This document shows positions 34,566-41,973 of a stretch of 64,000 bases of DNA, piece by piece. Source of the stretch: Jiangella mangrovi. GTDB taxonomy: Bacteria > Actinomycetota > Actinomycetes > Jiangellales > Jiangellaceae. Under the pieces are notes generated by a model that saw nothing but the letters and a program-made list of their open reading frames with translations, was not told the DNA's origin and did no database searches. A program made the translations under genes and the position numbers. The stretch's first letter is position 1, and the number at the start of each line of letters is the position of its first letter. The stretch covers positions 5,704,037-5,768,036 of the forward strand of contig NZ_JACHMM010000001.1 of assembly GCF_014204975.1 (NCBI RefSeq). The letters run 5' to 3'.

Positions 34566-34577
34566 TGGTTGCGTGCG

Positions 34578-34736
34578 TCACCCGAGGTAGCCGCAGACCT
34601 TGCACCTGGGATAGCCACCGGTCCCCGAGACGCGGTTGTGCGGCGGGATCAGCTTGCCGCGCGAGCACTCGTCACGGTCGTGGTAGACGTCGGGATCGGA
34701 CGGGTTGCTGGAGTGGAACGGCGGTACCTTCGCCAT
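34578..34736 (-). CDS. Small Cys-containing protein of mobile-element type
   Basis: A 52-residue frame from ATG 34736 to TGA 34578. It reads MAKVPPFHSSNPSDPDVYHD, then DECSRGKLIPPHNRVSGTGG, and ends with RCKVCGYLG. The C-x2-C pair plus the earlier Cys and His residues suggest a small zinc-binding fold. Proteins with this opening are familiar from actinomycete integrative elements and phages. Convergent with the gene at 34017. Function unknown. Confidence 0.65.
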   Translation of the reverse strand: MAKVPPFHSSNPSDPDVYHDRDECSRGKLIPPHNRVSGTGGYPRCKVCGYLG

Positions 34737-34872
34737 GACGTCGCCCCCATTGGCAAGATCGATTAGATGGCGGCCCGGACCGTACTCCTTGGGTGGGACA
34801 GAACGGGTGCGAGCCGTTGTGTCCCAGGTTCGCTATAGCCTTCCCCACCACCGACGCGCAGGGAGTTCAGCC

Positions 34873-35442
34873 ATGCTTGAGACGATTCTGGGCGTTGGCC
34901 TCGGCGCCGTGCTCACACTGATCGTCGGTGCGATTCGGGACCGACAAGCACAGCGGATCCGAAGCGAGGAACGCGCCGACGACAGACGTGAGGCACGGCG
35001 AATCGAGGAGCGTGATGCGATCGCCGAGGTACTTGATGCTGGTCAGGTTTGGATTCCTGCCCACCAAGCACTTGCGGGTGCAACCGCGGTGATGGATTAC
35101 GAAACGTTGACGCAGTACGGATTCGCTGGCGGCGCCGGCGAGCCGAGGGCCCGATTCGCACGCGCGCTCACGATCGCACGCTTGGTAGTGACCGAGCCAC
35201 AACTTAGATCCGTGGTCGACCAACTCGCTGATGCATTCAAGAAGGCGGGCGGTATCGACGCAGTCGTGAAGGCCAAGGATGCTGGCTCTCCGCAGCAACT
35301 AAAGTCCGCCGCAGTCAACGCCATGAGGTCAACCGACCCCGCCGAGAAGAAGCTTAAGGAACTTGAGGCCGCCGCGCAGCGCGTCCTACTTGAGCAGCCA
35401 GGGTCCATGGATCGACCAAGCAAGCCGAAATCTGACGGGTAA
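34873..35442 (+). CDS. Hypothetical membrane-anchored protein
   Basis: A 189-residue protein with a short N-terminal membrane segment (LETILGVGLGAVLTLIVGAI), a very charged Arg/Glu helical stretch (about 22-48), and a mostly helical remainder rich in Lys/Ala/Glu. Likely inserted with its C-terminus in the cytoplasm. No known domain. It lies between the divergent small Cys gene and a terminator hairpin. Confidence 0.7.
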   Translation: MLETILGVGLGAVLTLIVGAIRDRQAQRIRSEERADDRREARRIEERDAIAEVLDAGQVWIPAHQALAGATAVMDYETLTQYGFAGGAGEPRARFARALTIARLVVTEPQLRSVVDQLADAFKKAGGIDAVVKAKDAGSPQQLKSAAVNAMRSTDPAEKKLKELEAAAQRVLLEQPGSMDRPSKPKSDG

Positions 35443-35470
35443 GCCCGCGCAAATAGGCGGAGCGGCCCGG

Positions 35471-35491
35471 CCGGCCGAGTAACTCGGCCGG
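35471..35491 (+). terminator. Terminator hairpin
   Basis: A perfect 9-bp stem CCGGCCGAG / CTCGGCCGG with loop TAA, 28 bases after the preceding rightward gene. The 180 bases to its right hold only very short leftward frames, including a 17-codon one at 35609-35662 with GGAGG before its ATG. Confidence 0.65.
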
Positions 35492-35835
35492 GGCCGCCGT
35501 TATTGTCGGTCAGCGCCAGATCCGCCGCATCGCCTTGCTCACGGCCCGGTCCCATCACGCGGTTCGCGATCCTGGGCCCGATACGCCCCCGCGCCACCGC
35601 GTTGCGTCTCACGTGACGACGGACGCCTTGCCCAGCCAGCGGGCCAGCCCCGACAGGCTCATGCCGCGTACCTCCGTTACGCTTCGACGAGCAGCCGCGC
35701 GACCTGCTCGGCCTTGGCCCACGTGATGTGCATCGTGCACGCGGCTCCGTCGTGGTCGCGGATGACGCACCGGGGCCGGCACCGGCTCCGTCTCTGCGAG
35801 CCCGCATTCGGCCGTCAGCGACAACACCTTCACTA

Positions 35836-36844
35836 GGGCGTGTCTAGTGGATCTTGTTGGTTGGTCTCGGTAGAACGGGTTTGTGCTTGATCGACATGAC
35901 CTGACCGATGTGGAGTGGGCTGGTCTGGAGCCGTTGTTGCCGGATCGGAGTCCGCGCCGGGGCGGTCGTTGGGTGGATCACCGCATGGTGATCAACGGGG
36001 TGCTGTGGCGGACCCGGACCGGCGCCCCGTGGCGCGATCTGCCGCCGGACTACGGGACGTGGCAGACCGTGTATGCGCGGCATCGCCGCTGGTCAGCCGA
36101 TGGTACGTGGGAACGGATCGTCGCTGGGTTGCAGGCCGGGAGCGACACCGACGACGCCGGGCGGTGGGTGGTGGCGATGGACTCGACGGTGGTCCGCGCC
36201 CACCAGCATGCCGCGGGCGCGCGGCATGAACCGCCCAAGGATGTGCCTGCCGAGCGGCTGGGGGTCGCCCTGGGCGACCAGCCGGCCCGGACGGGGGGGC
36301 GGCATCGAATGACAAGAAGCCGCCGCTGCGGGAAGGGTTGGGTCGTTCTCGCGGCGGATTGACCACGAAGCTTCACCTGATCGCTGATCGCCGCTGCCGT
36401 CCGTTGGCGCGGGTGACCACCGCCGGGAACCGCAACGATTCGCTGGCCTTCGAACCGCTCATCACCCGATTGTCGATCCGCCGCCGCGGCGGCGGGCGGG
36501 CACGCACCCGGCCCAGCCAGCTGCTGGCCGACAAGGCCTACTCCACCGGGCCCATCCGCGCGTGGCTGCGCAAACACCACATCACCGCGGTCATCCCGAC
36601 CCCCAGCAGCCAGCAGCGTGGACGCCGCAACCGCGGCCGCAACGGCGGCCGGCCCCCGAACTTCGACCCCGCCGCCTACCGCGACCGCAACACCGTCGAG
36701 CGCACGATCAACAAGCTGCGCGGCTACCGCGCCGTGGCCATGCGCACCGACAAACGCGACTTCGTCTACCGCGGAACCATCGACGTCGCCAGCATCAGAA
36801 TCTGGCTCCGCGACCACCAACGACAAGATCCGCCAGACACGCCC
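35836..36844 (+). mobile_element. IS5-family insertion sequence, copy 1
   Basis: 1009 bp. Imperfect terminal inverted repeats begin GGGCGTGTCTAGTGGATCTTG at the left and GGGCGTGTCTGGCGGATCTTG at the right (read inward). The flanking TA is duplicated within a CTAG target (35834-35835 and 36845-36846). Two overlapping transposase frames are inside. It looks complete and interrupts the DUF6907-like gene. Confidence 0.88.
35883..36362 (+). CDS. IS5-family transposase, N-terminal part (OrfA)
   Basis: Encodes the N-terminal domain: LTDVEWAGLEPLLPDRSPRRGG, WRTRTGAPWRDLPPDYG, then VVAMDSTVVRAHQHAAGARH with the first catalytic Asp. A run of seven G (36293-36299) is placed so that a -1 slip continues into OrfB (ASNDKKPPLREGLGRSRGGLTTK). 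OrfA and OrfB together make one full DDE transposase. Confidence 0.85.
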   Translation: MLDRHDLTDVEWAGLEPLLPDRSPRRGGRWVDHRMVINGVLWRTRTGAPWRDLPPDYGTWQTVYARHRRWSADGTWERIVAGLQAGSDTDDAGRWVVAMDSTVVRAHQHAAGARHEPPKDVPAERLGVALGDQPARTGGRHRMTRSRRCGKGWVVLAAD

Positions 36845-36847
36845 TAG
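36338..36847 (+). CDS. IS5-family transposase, C-terminal part (OrfB)
   Basis: Carries the rest of the DDE domain: RSRGGLTTKLHLIAD, LLADKAYST (second Asp), and YRDRNTVERTINKLRGYRAVAMRTDK with the catalytic Glu. It has no ribosome binding site of its own and is expected as a frameshift product. Its TAG stop (36845-36847) lies outside the element and is supplied by the duplicated target CTAG. Confidence 0.85.
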   Translation: MGRSRGGLTTKLHLIADRRCRPLARVTTAGNRNDSLAFEPLITRLSIRRRGGGRARTRPSQLLADKAYSTGPIRAWLRKHHITAVIPTPSSQQRGRRNRGRNGGRPPNFDPAAYRDRNTVERTINKLRGYRAVAMRTDKRDFVYRGTIDVASIRIWLRDHQRQDPPDTP

Positions 36848-36967
36848 GGAGAACACCGACGACACGACGGCACCCAGGATGACCACGTGGTTGTCCGGGT
36901 GGCGACGCGCGTCCCGGAAGTCGCACCAGCGCGGGCACGGCGACCTCTCGGCCGTGTTCACGCCGGT

Positions 36968-37144
36968 TTACGAGGTCACCAGTTTCAGCTGCGCCCGCAC
37001 GTGGTGCCTGGCTCTGCGCCGCTCGGTCGCACGGCGCCGGTCCGGCTCTGCCTTGTGGCGCGGACAGATGGCTGCGATGGCGTCCAGCTCCGCGTCTAGT
37101 TCGGCGTCGGACTTGTCGGAAGGGGGTGGTGGCTCACGACGCAC
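36968..37144 (-). CDS. Small hypothetical protein of mobile-element type
   Basis: A 58-residue frame from GTG 37144 to TAA 36968. It reads MRREPPPPSDKSDAELDAEL, AIAAICPRHK and a very basic Arg-rich end. It lies 6 bases upstream of the interrupted DUF6907-like gene, so the two form an operon. A 21-codon leftward frame (ATG 37199, PYPGFVPRLG) precedes it. Helical, function unknown. Confidence 0.6.
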   Translation of the reverse strand: MRREPPPPSDKSDAELDAELDAIAAICPRHKAEPDRRRATERRRARHHVRAQLKLVTS

Positions 37145-37248
37145 CGCCGCTCATCGCCCGTCCCAGCCGGGGTACGAAGCCGGGATACGGTCGAGGCATG
37201 GGCCGGGATCTGTGGCGCCGACAGCGCAGGACCGCTAGAGCGTGTCTC

Positions 37249-37814
37249 CTATATGCGCGCCCATGTGATGCAGGCGGACAGCACGACGGCGGCGCGGTAG
37301 GTGATCGCGAGCTTGTCGTAGCGGGTGGCCAGTCCTCGCCATTGCTTGATCAGAGCGAAGGAGCGTTCGACGACGTTGCGCTGCTTGTAGGTCTGCTCGT
37401 CCAGGGCCGGAGGTCGCCCGCCGGCCGAGCCCTTGCGTTTGCGGGCGGCGATCTCGTTCTTCTTCTGCGGGATCACGGCCTTGATGTGCCGGGCTGCGAG
37501 CATCTGGCGGTTGACGCCGGAGGTGTAGGCGCGGTCGGCGATCACCGCGTCCGGGGTGGTGCGGGCCCGGCCCGGCCCCAGGCGAGGGACGCGGATGTCG
37601 GCCAGCACCTCGGTAAGCATCACGCCATCGTTGCGCTGCCCGCCGGTGATGACCGCGGCCAGCGGGCGGCCGTGTCCATCCACCGCAAAGTGGATCTTGC
37701 TGGTCAGTCCGCCACGCGACTTGCCGATACCGTGACCTGCAGGTTCACGTTCCCCGCCGATCGGGCTAGGAACGAACCCGTCAGGCTGACTCGTGTGATT
37801 CGCCCGCGCCCCCC
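37249..37814 (-). CDS. IS5-family transposase OrfB, copy 2
   Basis: Encodes GKSRGGLTSKIHFAVDGHGRPL, AVIADRAYTSGVNRQML (second Asp), and YKQRNVVERSFALIKQWRGLATRYDK with the catalytic Glu, ending at TAG 37249. The join to OrfA lies at six G (complement of 37809-37814). Here OrfB is in the +1 frame relative to OrfA, unlike the -1 relation in copy 1, so an indel may have occurred. Confidence 0.8.
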
Positions 37815-38158
37815 GTGTCCCGCTCCGGGCGCGTGGTGTTCGTGGCGTGCTGGTGGGCACGGTTGATCGTGGCGTCCACCGACACCGTCCAATCGATCTG
37901 ACCAGCGGCGTCCGCCTGGGCAAGCAGCCCGGCCAGCACCTTGTCCCAGGTCCCATCCTCGGCGTATCGGCGGTGCCGCTTCCAGACCGTCTTCCACGGC
38001 CCGAATGGCTCTCGGGGCAGGTCCCGCCACGGGATCCCGGTCCGGTACCGGTAGACGATCCCCTCCACCACCCGCCGGTTATCCCAGAACGGGTGGCCCC
38101 GCCGCCCCGCGTTCGACGGCAGCAACGGCTCGATCTGCTCCCACTGAGCATCGGTCAA
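37781..38158 (-). pseudogene. IS5-family transposase OrfA, copy 2, 5' end cut off
   Basis: Codons from LTDAQWEQIEPLLPSNAGRRGH to GGAGESHESA remain. Joining across the IS256-family insertion and one target copy gives an upstream extension GTG-SSSRFES before LTDAQW, a plausible original start. The frame can still be opened from TTG codons supplied at the junction, but without a recognisable ribosome binding site. Confidence 0.75.
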
Positions 38159-39578
38159 GGTCAAGTCCGGTGACGTGGTGTACGAGGTCTGATCCCTCGT
38201 CGTTGTGCTTCAGGCCGTGATGGCTTGCAGGGTCAGCTCCTCGTCGGTCACCTCCTGCTCGGCTGTTGCGACGGCCTGGGAGCGGGTGAGGACGTCGAGT
38301 CCGAGGTAGCGGCGGCCTTCGGCCCACTCGTCGTGCTGTTCGGCCAGGACGGCGCCGACGAGGCGGATGATCGAGGGCCGGTCGGGGAAGATCCCGACCA
38401 CGTCGGTGCGGCGGCGGATCTCGCGGTTGAGGCGCTCGTTGGGGTTGTTCGACCAGATTTGTCGCCAGATCTCCTTGGGGAACGCGGTGAAGGCCAGGAT
38501 GTCGGCGCGAGCGTGTTCGAGGTGGTCAGCGACGGCGGGGAGTTTCTCGGTCAGGGCGTCGACGACGCGGTCGAACTGGGCATGCACCGACTCGGCGTCG
38601 GGCTGGTCGTAGATGGAGTGCAGCAGGGCCTTGACCCAGCCCCACGAGTTCTTCGGTGTCGCTGACATGAGGTTGGCGGCGTAGTGGGTGCGGCAGCGTT
38701 GCCAGGCCGCACCCGGCAGAGTCGCCTCGATCGCGGAGGTCAGCCCGCGGTGGGCATCGGACGTGACGAGCTTGACCCCCGTGAGGCCGCGGGCGGTCAG
38801 ATCTCTGCAGAAGGCGAGCCAGCCGGCGCCGTCCTCGCTGGTGGTCACGTGGATGCCGAGGATCTCGCGGTGCCCGTCGGCGTTCACGCCGGTCGCGACC
38901 AGCGCGTGGACTGCGACGACCCGGCCACCCTCGCGGACCTTGAGCACGAGTGCGTCGGCGGCGACGAACGTGAACGGCCCGGCGTCGGCCAGCGAGCGGG
39001 TGCGGAACTGCTCCACGTGCGCGTCGAGGTCCTTGGCCATCTCCGAAACCTGCGACTTCGACAGGGCCGTGATGCCCAACGACTGCACCAGCTTGTCCAT
39101 CCGCCGGGTGGACACCCCGAGCAGGTAGCAGGTCGCCACCACCGAGGTGAGTGCCCGCTCGGCCCGCTTCCTGCGCTCGAGCAGCCACTCGGGGAAGTAG
39201 GACCCCTGACGCAGCTTGGGCACCGCGACATCGATCGTGCCGGCACGGGTGTCGAAGTCGCGGTGCCGGTAGCCGTTCCGCCGGTTCACCCGCTCCGGGC
39301 TGGTCGTGCCGTACTGCGCACCACACACCGCGTCAGCCTCGGCCGACAACAGCGTGTTGATGAACGTCTGCAGCAACTCGCGCAACAGATCCGGGCTGGC
39401 CTGGGCCAGCTGTTCCTCGAGCAGGCGGGCAGGGTCGATACTGGTCCTGACGGTCATCGTTGGTGTCCTTCTTCGAGTCGGTTGTGAGAGATCACTCGAA
39501 GGATCACCCGGTGGCCGTCACCCACATCTACAGCGACACGCTCACCGGGATCGGTACACCACTCTGCCGGACGTCACT
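38159..39578 (-). mobile_element. IS256-family insertion sequence
   Basis: 1420 bp, bounded by 8-bp target duplications TCGGTCAA (38151-38158 and 39579-39586). Imperfect terminal repeats of about 25 bp share GTCCGG-N4-GTGGTGTAC. It carries one complete transposase gene and is nested in the second IS5-family element, so it arrived later. Confidence 0.9.
38210..39457 (-). CDS. IS256-family (mutator-type) transposase
   Basis: A 415-residue complete transposase. Catalytic residues by pattern: Asp168 (VAADALVLKVREG), Asp234 (VTSDAHRGL) and Glu341 (NPNERLNREIRRRTDVVGIFP), plus the family's C-x2-H-like QRCRTHY motif. Length and motifs are normal, so it is probably active. Confidence 0.95.
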   Translation of the reverse strand: MTVRTSIDPARLLEEQLAQASPDLLRELLQTFINTLLSAEADAVCGAQYGTTSPERVNRRNGYRHRDFDTRAGTIDVAVPKLRQGSYFPEWLLERRKRAERALTSVVATCYLLGVSTRRMDKLVQSLGITALSKSQVSEMAKDLDAHVEQFRTRSLADAGPFTFVAADALVLKVREGGRVVAVHALVATGVNADGHREILGIHVTTSEDGAGWLAFCRDLTARGLTGVKLVTSDAHRGLTSAIEATLPGAAWQRCRTHYAANLMSATPKNSWGWVKALLHSIYDQPDAESVHAQFDRVVDALTEKLPAVADHLEHARADILAFTAFPKEIWRQIWSNNPNERLNREIRRRTDVVGIFPDRPSIIRLVGAVLAEQHDEWAEGRRYLGLDVLTRSQAVATAEQEVTDEELTLQAITA

Positions 39579-39962
39579 TCGGTCAACGACTCAAACCGAG
39601 ACGAACTCACACTGCGATCATGCAGCGCGACTCATCACAGATATGGGAGACACACCCTAGGAGACGTGCGTTTAGGCTGCCGACTCGTGCGCGCCGAGAA
39701 GAGGTTGGATCGAAGTCAAGCACCGGGCTGCCGACGGTGCAATTTGGATGGAGAACGGCGAGGGCTCAGAGCACCGGGCGTCGGAAGCCTCCGCCAGCCC
39801 ATCGCTTCACGTTGCTGTCCCCCAGGTGTACCCCACTTATCCCCCACTTTCACGATGAGCTGGGCTGATTTCAGATGATGCCGCATGACGCATCATCGCA
39901 GCTCAGGCCGCCTGCACCTTATTTTTGATGATCCCTATACACCCAGTGGATCCTAATCACCC

Positions 39963-40001
39963 TAATCAGCGGGTTCGGGGTTCGAGTCCCTGATGGCGCA
40001 C
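39963..40001 (+). repeat. attR core (39-bp direct repeat)
   Basis: Identical to 16306-16344, the 3' part of tRNA-Lys. There is no 5' half of a tRNA here, so it is not a functional tRNA gene. Confidence 0.9.
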
Positions 40002-40002
40002 A

Positions 40003-40019
40003 CCTGATGGCGCACTCCC
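40003..40019 (+). repeat. Second partial copy of the tRNA-Lys 3' end
   Basis: CCTGATGGCGCACTCCC repeats 16332-16348 just 1 base beyond the attR core. This copy, not attR, carries the ACTCCC that normally follows the tRNA at the left end, so it may be the true chromosomal edge or the scar of an earlier insertion. Confidence 0.75.
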
Positions 40020-40027
40020 ACCAACGA

Positions 40028-40060
40028 GAAGCGGCGGAGCCCTGCAGGCCCCGCCGCTTC
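40028..40060 (-). terminator. Terminator of the heparinase operon
   Basis: A perfect 10-bp stem GAAGCGGCGG / CCGCCGCTTC with a 13-base loop, 26 bases past the last gene of the leftward operon. Confidence 0.75.
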
Positions 40061-40086
40061 GTCGTCCTAGTGGCCGGATCCCCTGG

Positions 40087-41973
40087 TTACCCGGGATTGG
40101 CAGCGACATCGAGGGCGGGCGCCACCGCCCAGTCCGCGAGGTCCGCCACGGCGGGCTCCGGCCCGTGCACGCCCGTGGGCAGCGGCTCGAGGAGCACGCT
40201 GAGGCGGAACTGCGCCACCTCCGGCCCCGTGACGACGAGCTTGCGGACGCCGGCGTTCGGCGTCTGGCCGTCCGGATTCGGCGACGTCGGCAGCGGCACG
40301 GCGTCCATGACCGAGAACCGGGCGCCGTCGGCCGCATCGAGCAGGACGGCTCGCAGCTGCCGGCCGTCGAGGGTGAGTGTGGCGGACCGGCCGTCGGCCG
40401 CGACGTCGATGTCGGCGGACGTGTGCATGAACCACCACGCCTCGACCGGGGAGGACGCCATGACCTCGTCCTGCACGACGAAGCGGCTCCGGCCGTCGAT
40501 CAGCGCCATGCCGCGTCGCCAGCTCGTCACGCCTTGGGCCGTGTACGCCTCCGACAGGTCGGCGACGGCGAAGCTCGCGTCCGGGCTCGAGCCGGTCGCC
40601 ACGAGCGTCCCCCTCGCGTCGACGGCCTGACCGGGCGTCGCGTCGGGGTTGATGACGAGCGTGTTCTGTCCCTCGGGACGCTTGCGGTAGTAGGTCCAGC
40701 GACGGCCCTCGGGACCGGCCGACCAGTACCCGGGCAGGTCGTAACTCTCCGGCCCGAGCTCCGTGGCCCACCGTGTACCGAGCGCGTCGAGCACGAACGT
40801 GCCCAGATCGAGGTCGGCGTGGCTGGTCGCGTTGTCCCCCGCCTTGAACCCGAAGAAGTTCGCGGTCGTGCTGTTCCACGCGCTGCGCGAGAGGAAGGTG
40901 GAGATGGCCTCGAACTCGCGGTCCAGCGGCAGGCCGGCCTCGTCCGGCGGCACGGCATCGATCAGTCCCTGCCACATCAGGTGCAGCGGGGGAAGCGGAC
41001 GCGACTGCCCTACGGCTCCTTGCTCGGCCCACCACGCGTAGGCCGGCTCGCCGTAGTGCGCGGCGAGCCAGTGCGCGGCGGTCCTCCCGGGGCGGGCGCC
41101 GCTGGGGGCGTCGTAGTAGTTGAATGGCTGGCCCGCCGGGCCGGTCAGGTAGATCCCGAAGTCGACCGTGCGGCCGAGCCCCGCGGTCTCCGTGATGCCG
41201 AAATCGTCACCGACCGCCGTCTCGAGCGACGCCATGACCGGCACGAGGAACCGGGTGGCGTAGCCCCAATACGTGGCGCCCTCGGGGTAGCCGCCGTCCG
41301 GCCCGTACCGCGCGAGCGCCACGGGCAGCGAGCCGAACGCGAGGTGCATCGCCTCGTTCGCGAGCTCCGGCTCCTCGACGCCGATGGCGAGCGCGGCCAT
41401 GATCGTCCCGCCGTTGCACACGATGTTCCAGTTGTTCGTCCTCGTGGTCCACGACGCCCCGGACTCGTGCTGTGCGATCGCGGGCTCCAGCCCGAACCTG
41501 ACGATCGCGTCGCGCACGACCTGGCGCTGCGCCTCGTCGAGGTACCCGTGCAGCCAGTCGTAGCCCACCGCGAACGCGTGCATGAGTTCCGCGACGGACA
41601 GGAAACTCTCCGGATTCCAGTCCGGGAACGCGGCGACGGCCGCCATCTCCTCGTACGCGCGCGCCGCGTACCGCTCGTCCTGCGTGAGCCGGTACGCCAT
41701 CGCCAGCGAGTAGAGGCGCGTCTGGACCTCGCGGGTGACGATGAGCAGCGTGCGCCCGTCGGGGAACTCGTACCCGGAGGCCGGCATGGTGAGCTGCGCG
41801 TCCGCCTGCGCGATCAGGTCGTCGTACAGCTGCGCGGTGAGGTCGTCGCACGCGATGCGCTCGGCGATCCCGGCGAGCGCCGCGTCGTCGACCATCAGGC
41901 GCGGGTGGCTCGGCGTGATGAGCGCCGCGATGTCCGCGGGCGGTGCCGGAACGGGCAGGTCACGGGAGATCAT
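40087..41973 (-). CDS. Heparinase II/III-family protein without signal peptide
   Basis: A 628-residue protein. Residues about 20-330 form the alpha/alpha toroid expected for polysaccharide lyases (HPRLMVDDAALAGIAERI; LMHAFAVGYDWLHGYLDEAQRQVVRDAI; the Asn-rich WTTRTNNWNIVCNGGTIMAALA). Residues about 365-620 form the beta-sandwich heparinase II/III-like domain (FFGFKAGDNATSHADLDLGTFVLDALGTRWATELG, with the catalytic-type His/Asp). No signal peptide, so it probably acts on imported oligosaccharides. Its start overlaps the stop of the larger secreted family member as ATGA. Confidence 0.85.
   Translation of the reverse strand: MISRDLPVPAPPADIAALITPSHPRLMVDDAALAGIAERIACDDLTAQLYDDLIAQADAQLTMPASGYEFPDGRTLLIVTREVQTRLYSLAMAYRLTQDERYAARAYEEMAAVAAFPDWNPESFLSVAELMHAFAVGYDWLHGYLDEAQRQVVRDAIVRFGLEPAIAQHESGASWTTRTNNWNIVCNGGTIMAALAIGVEEPELANEAMHLAFGSLPVALARYGPDGGYPEGATYWGYATRFLVPVMASLETAVGDDFGITETAGLGRTVDFGIYLTGPAGQPFNYYDAPSGARPGRTAAHWLAAHYGEPAYAWWAEQGAVGQSRPLPPLHLMWQGLIDAVPPDEAGLPLDREFEAISTFLSRSAWNSTTANFFGFKAGDNATSHADLDLGTFVLDALGTRWATELGPESYDLPGYWSAGPEGRRWTYYRKRPEGQNTLVINPDATPGQAVDARGTLVATGSSPDASFAVADLSEAYTAQGVTSWRRGMALIDGRSRFVVQDEVMASSPVEAWWFMHTSADIDVAADGRSATLTLDGRQLRAVLLDAADGARFSVMDAVPLPTSPNPDGQTPNAGVRKLVVTGPEVAQFRLSVLLEPLPTGVHGPEPAVADLADWAVAPALDVAANPG

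Larger units (their letters stand above)
35677..36961 (-). pseudogene. DUF6907-like gene interrupted by an IS5-family element
   Basis: The 5' part (GTG 36961 to 36845) encodes NTAERSPCPRWCDFRDARRH and PDNHVVILGAVVSSVF. Removing the IS at 35836-36844 plus one TA joins this in frame, through TTCTCCCTAGTG, to VKVLSLTAECGLAETEPVPA (from 35835 down). A further frameshift near 35765 is needed to reach DGAACTMHITWAKAEQVARL and the TAA at 35677. The Cys-x3-Cys start, His-rich loop and C-terminal MHITWA helix fit DUF6907-type small proteins of actinomycete elements. Confidence 0.7.
37238..39657 (-). mobile_element. IS5-family insertion sequence, copy 2, interrupted by IS256-family element
   Basis: Ends match as inverted repeats: GAGCGTGTCTCCTATAT on the left, GGGTGTGTCTCCCATAT on the right read inward. 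TA flanks each end within CTAG (37235-37238 and 39657-39660), the same target as copy 1. The element is 1000 bp once the nested IS256-family element (38159-39578) is removed. The insertion lies in the first codons of its transposase gene, so this copy is inactive unless read from the inserted element. Confidence 0.85.
39658..40086. other. Island right end without genes
   Basis: No protein-like frame. It contains an AT-richer patch (39900-39960), an interrupted palindrome GATGATGC-N8-GCATCATC (39874-39897), short CTAATCA repeats, the attR core and the terminator of the chromosomal heparinase operon. The palindrome may be an integrase or excisionase arm site. Confidence 0.6.

Noticed and set aside
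35097-35807. 236-codon leftward frame
   Set aside because: It reads through a terminator hairpin and antisense of the gene at 34873; only tiny fragments at its start match the broken DUF6907-like gene in another frame.
39963-40001. Second tRNA-Lys gene
   Set aside because: Only the 3' part is present; acceptor 5' strand and D-arm are missing, so it is an attachment-site copy.
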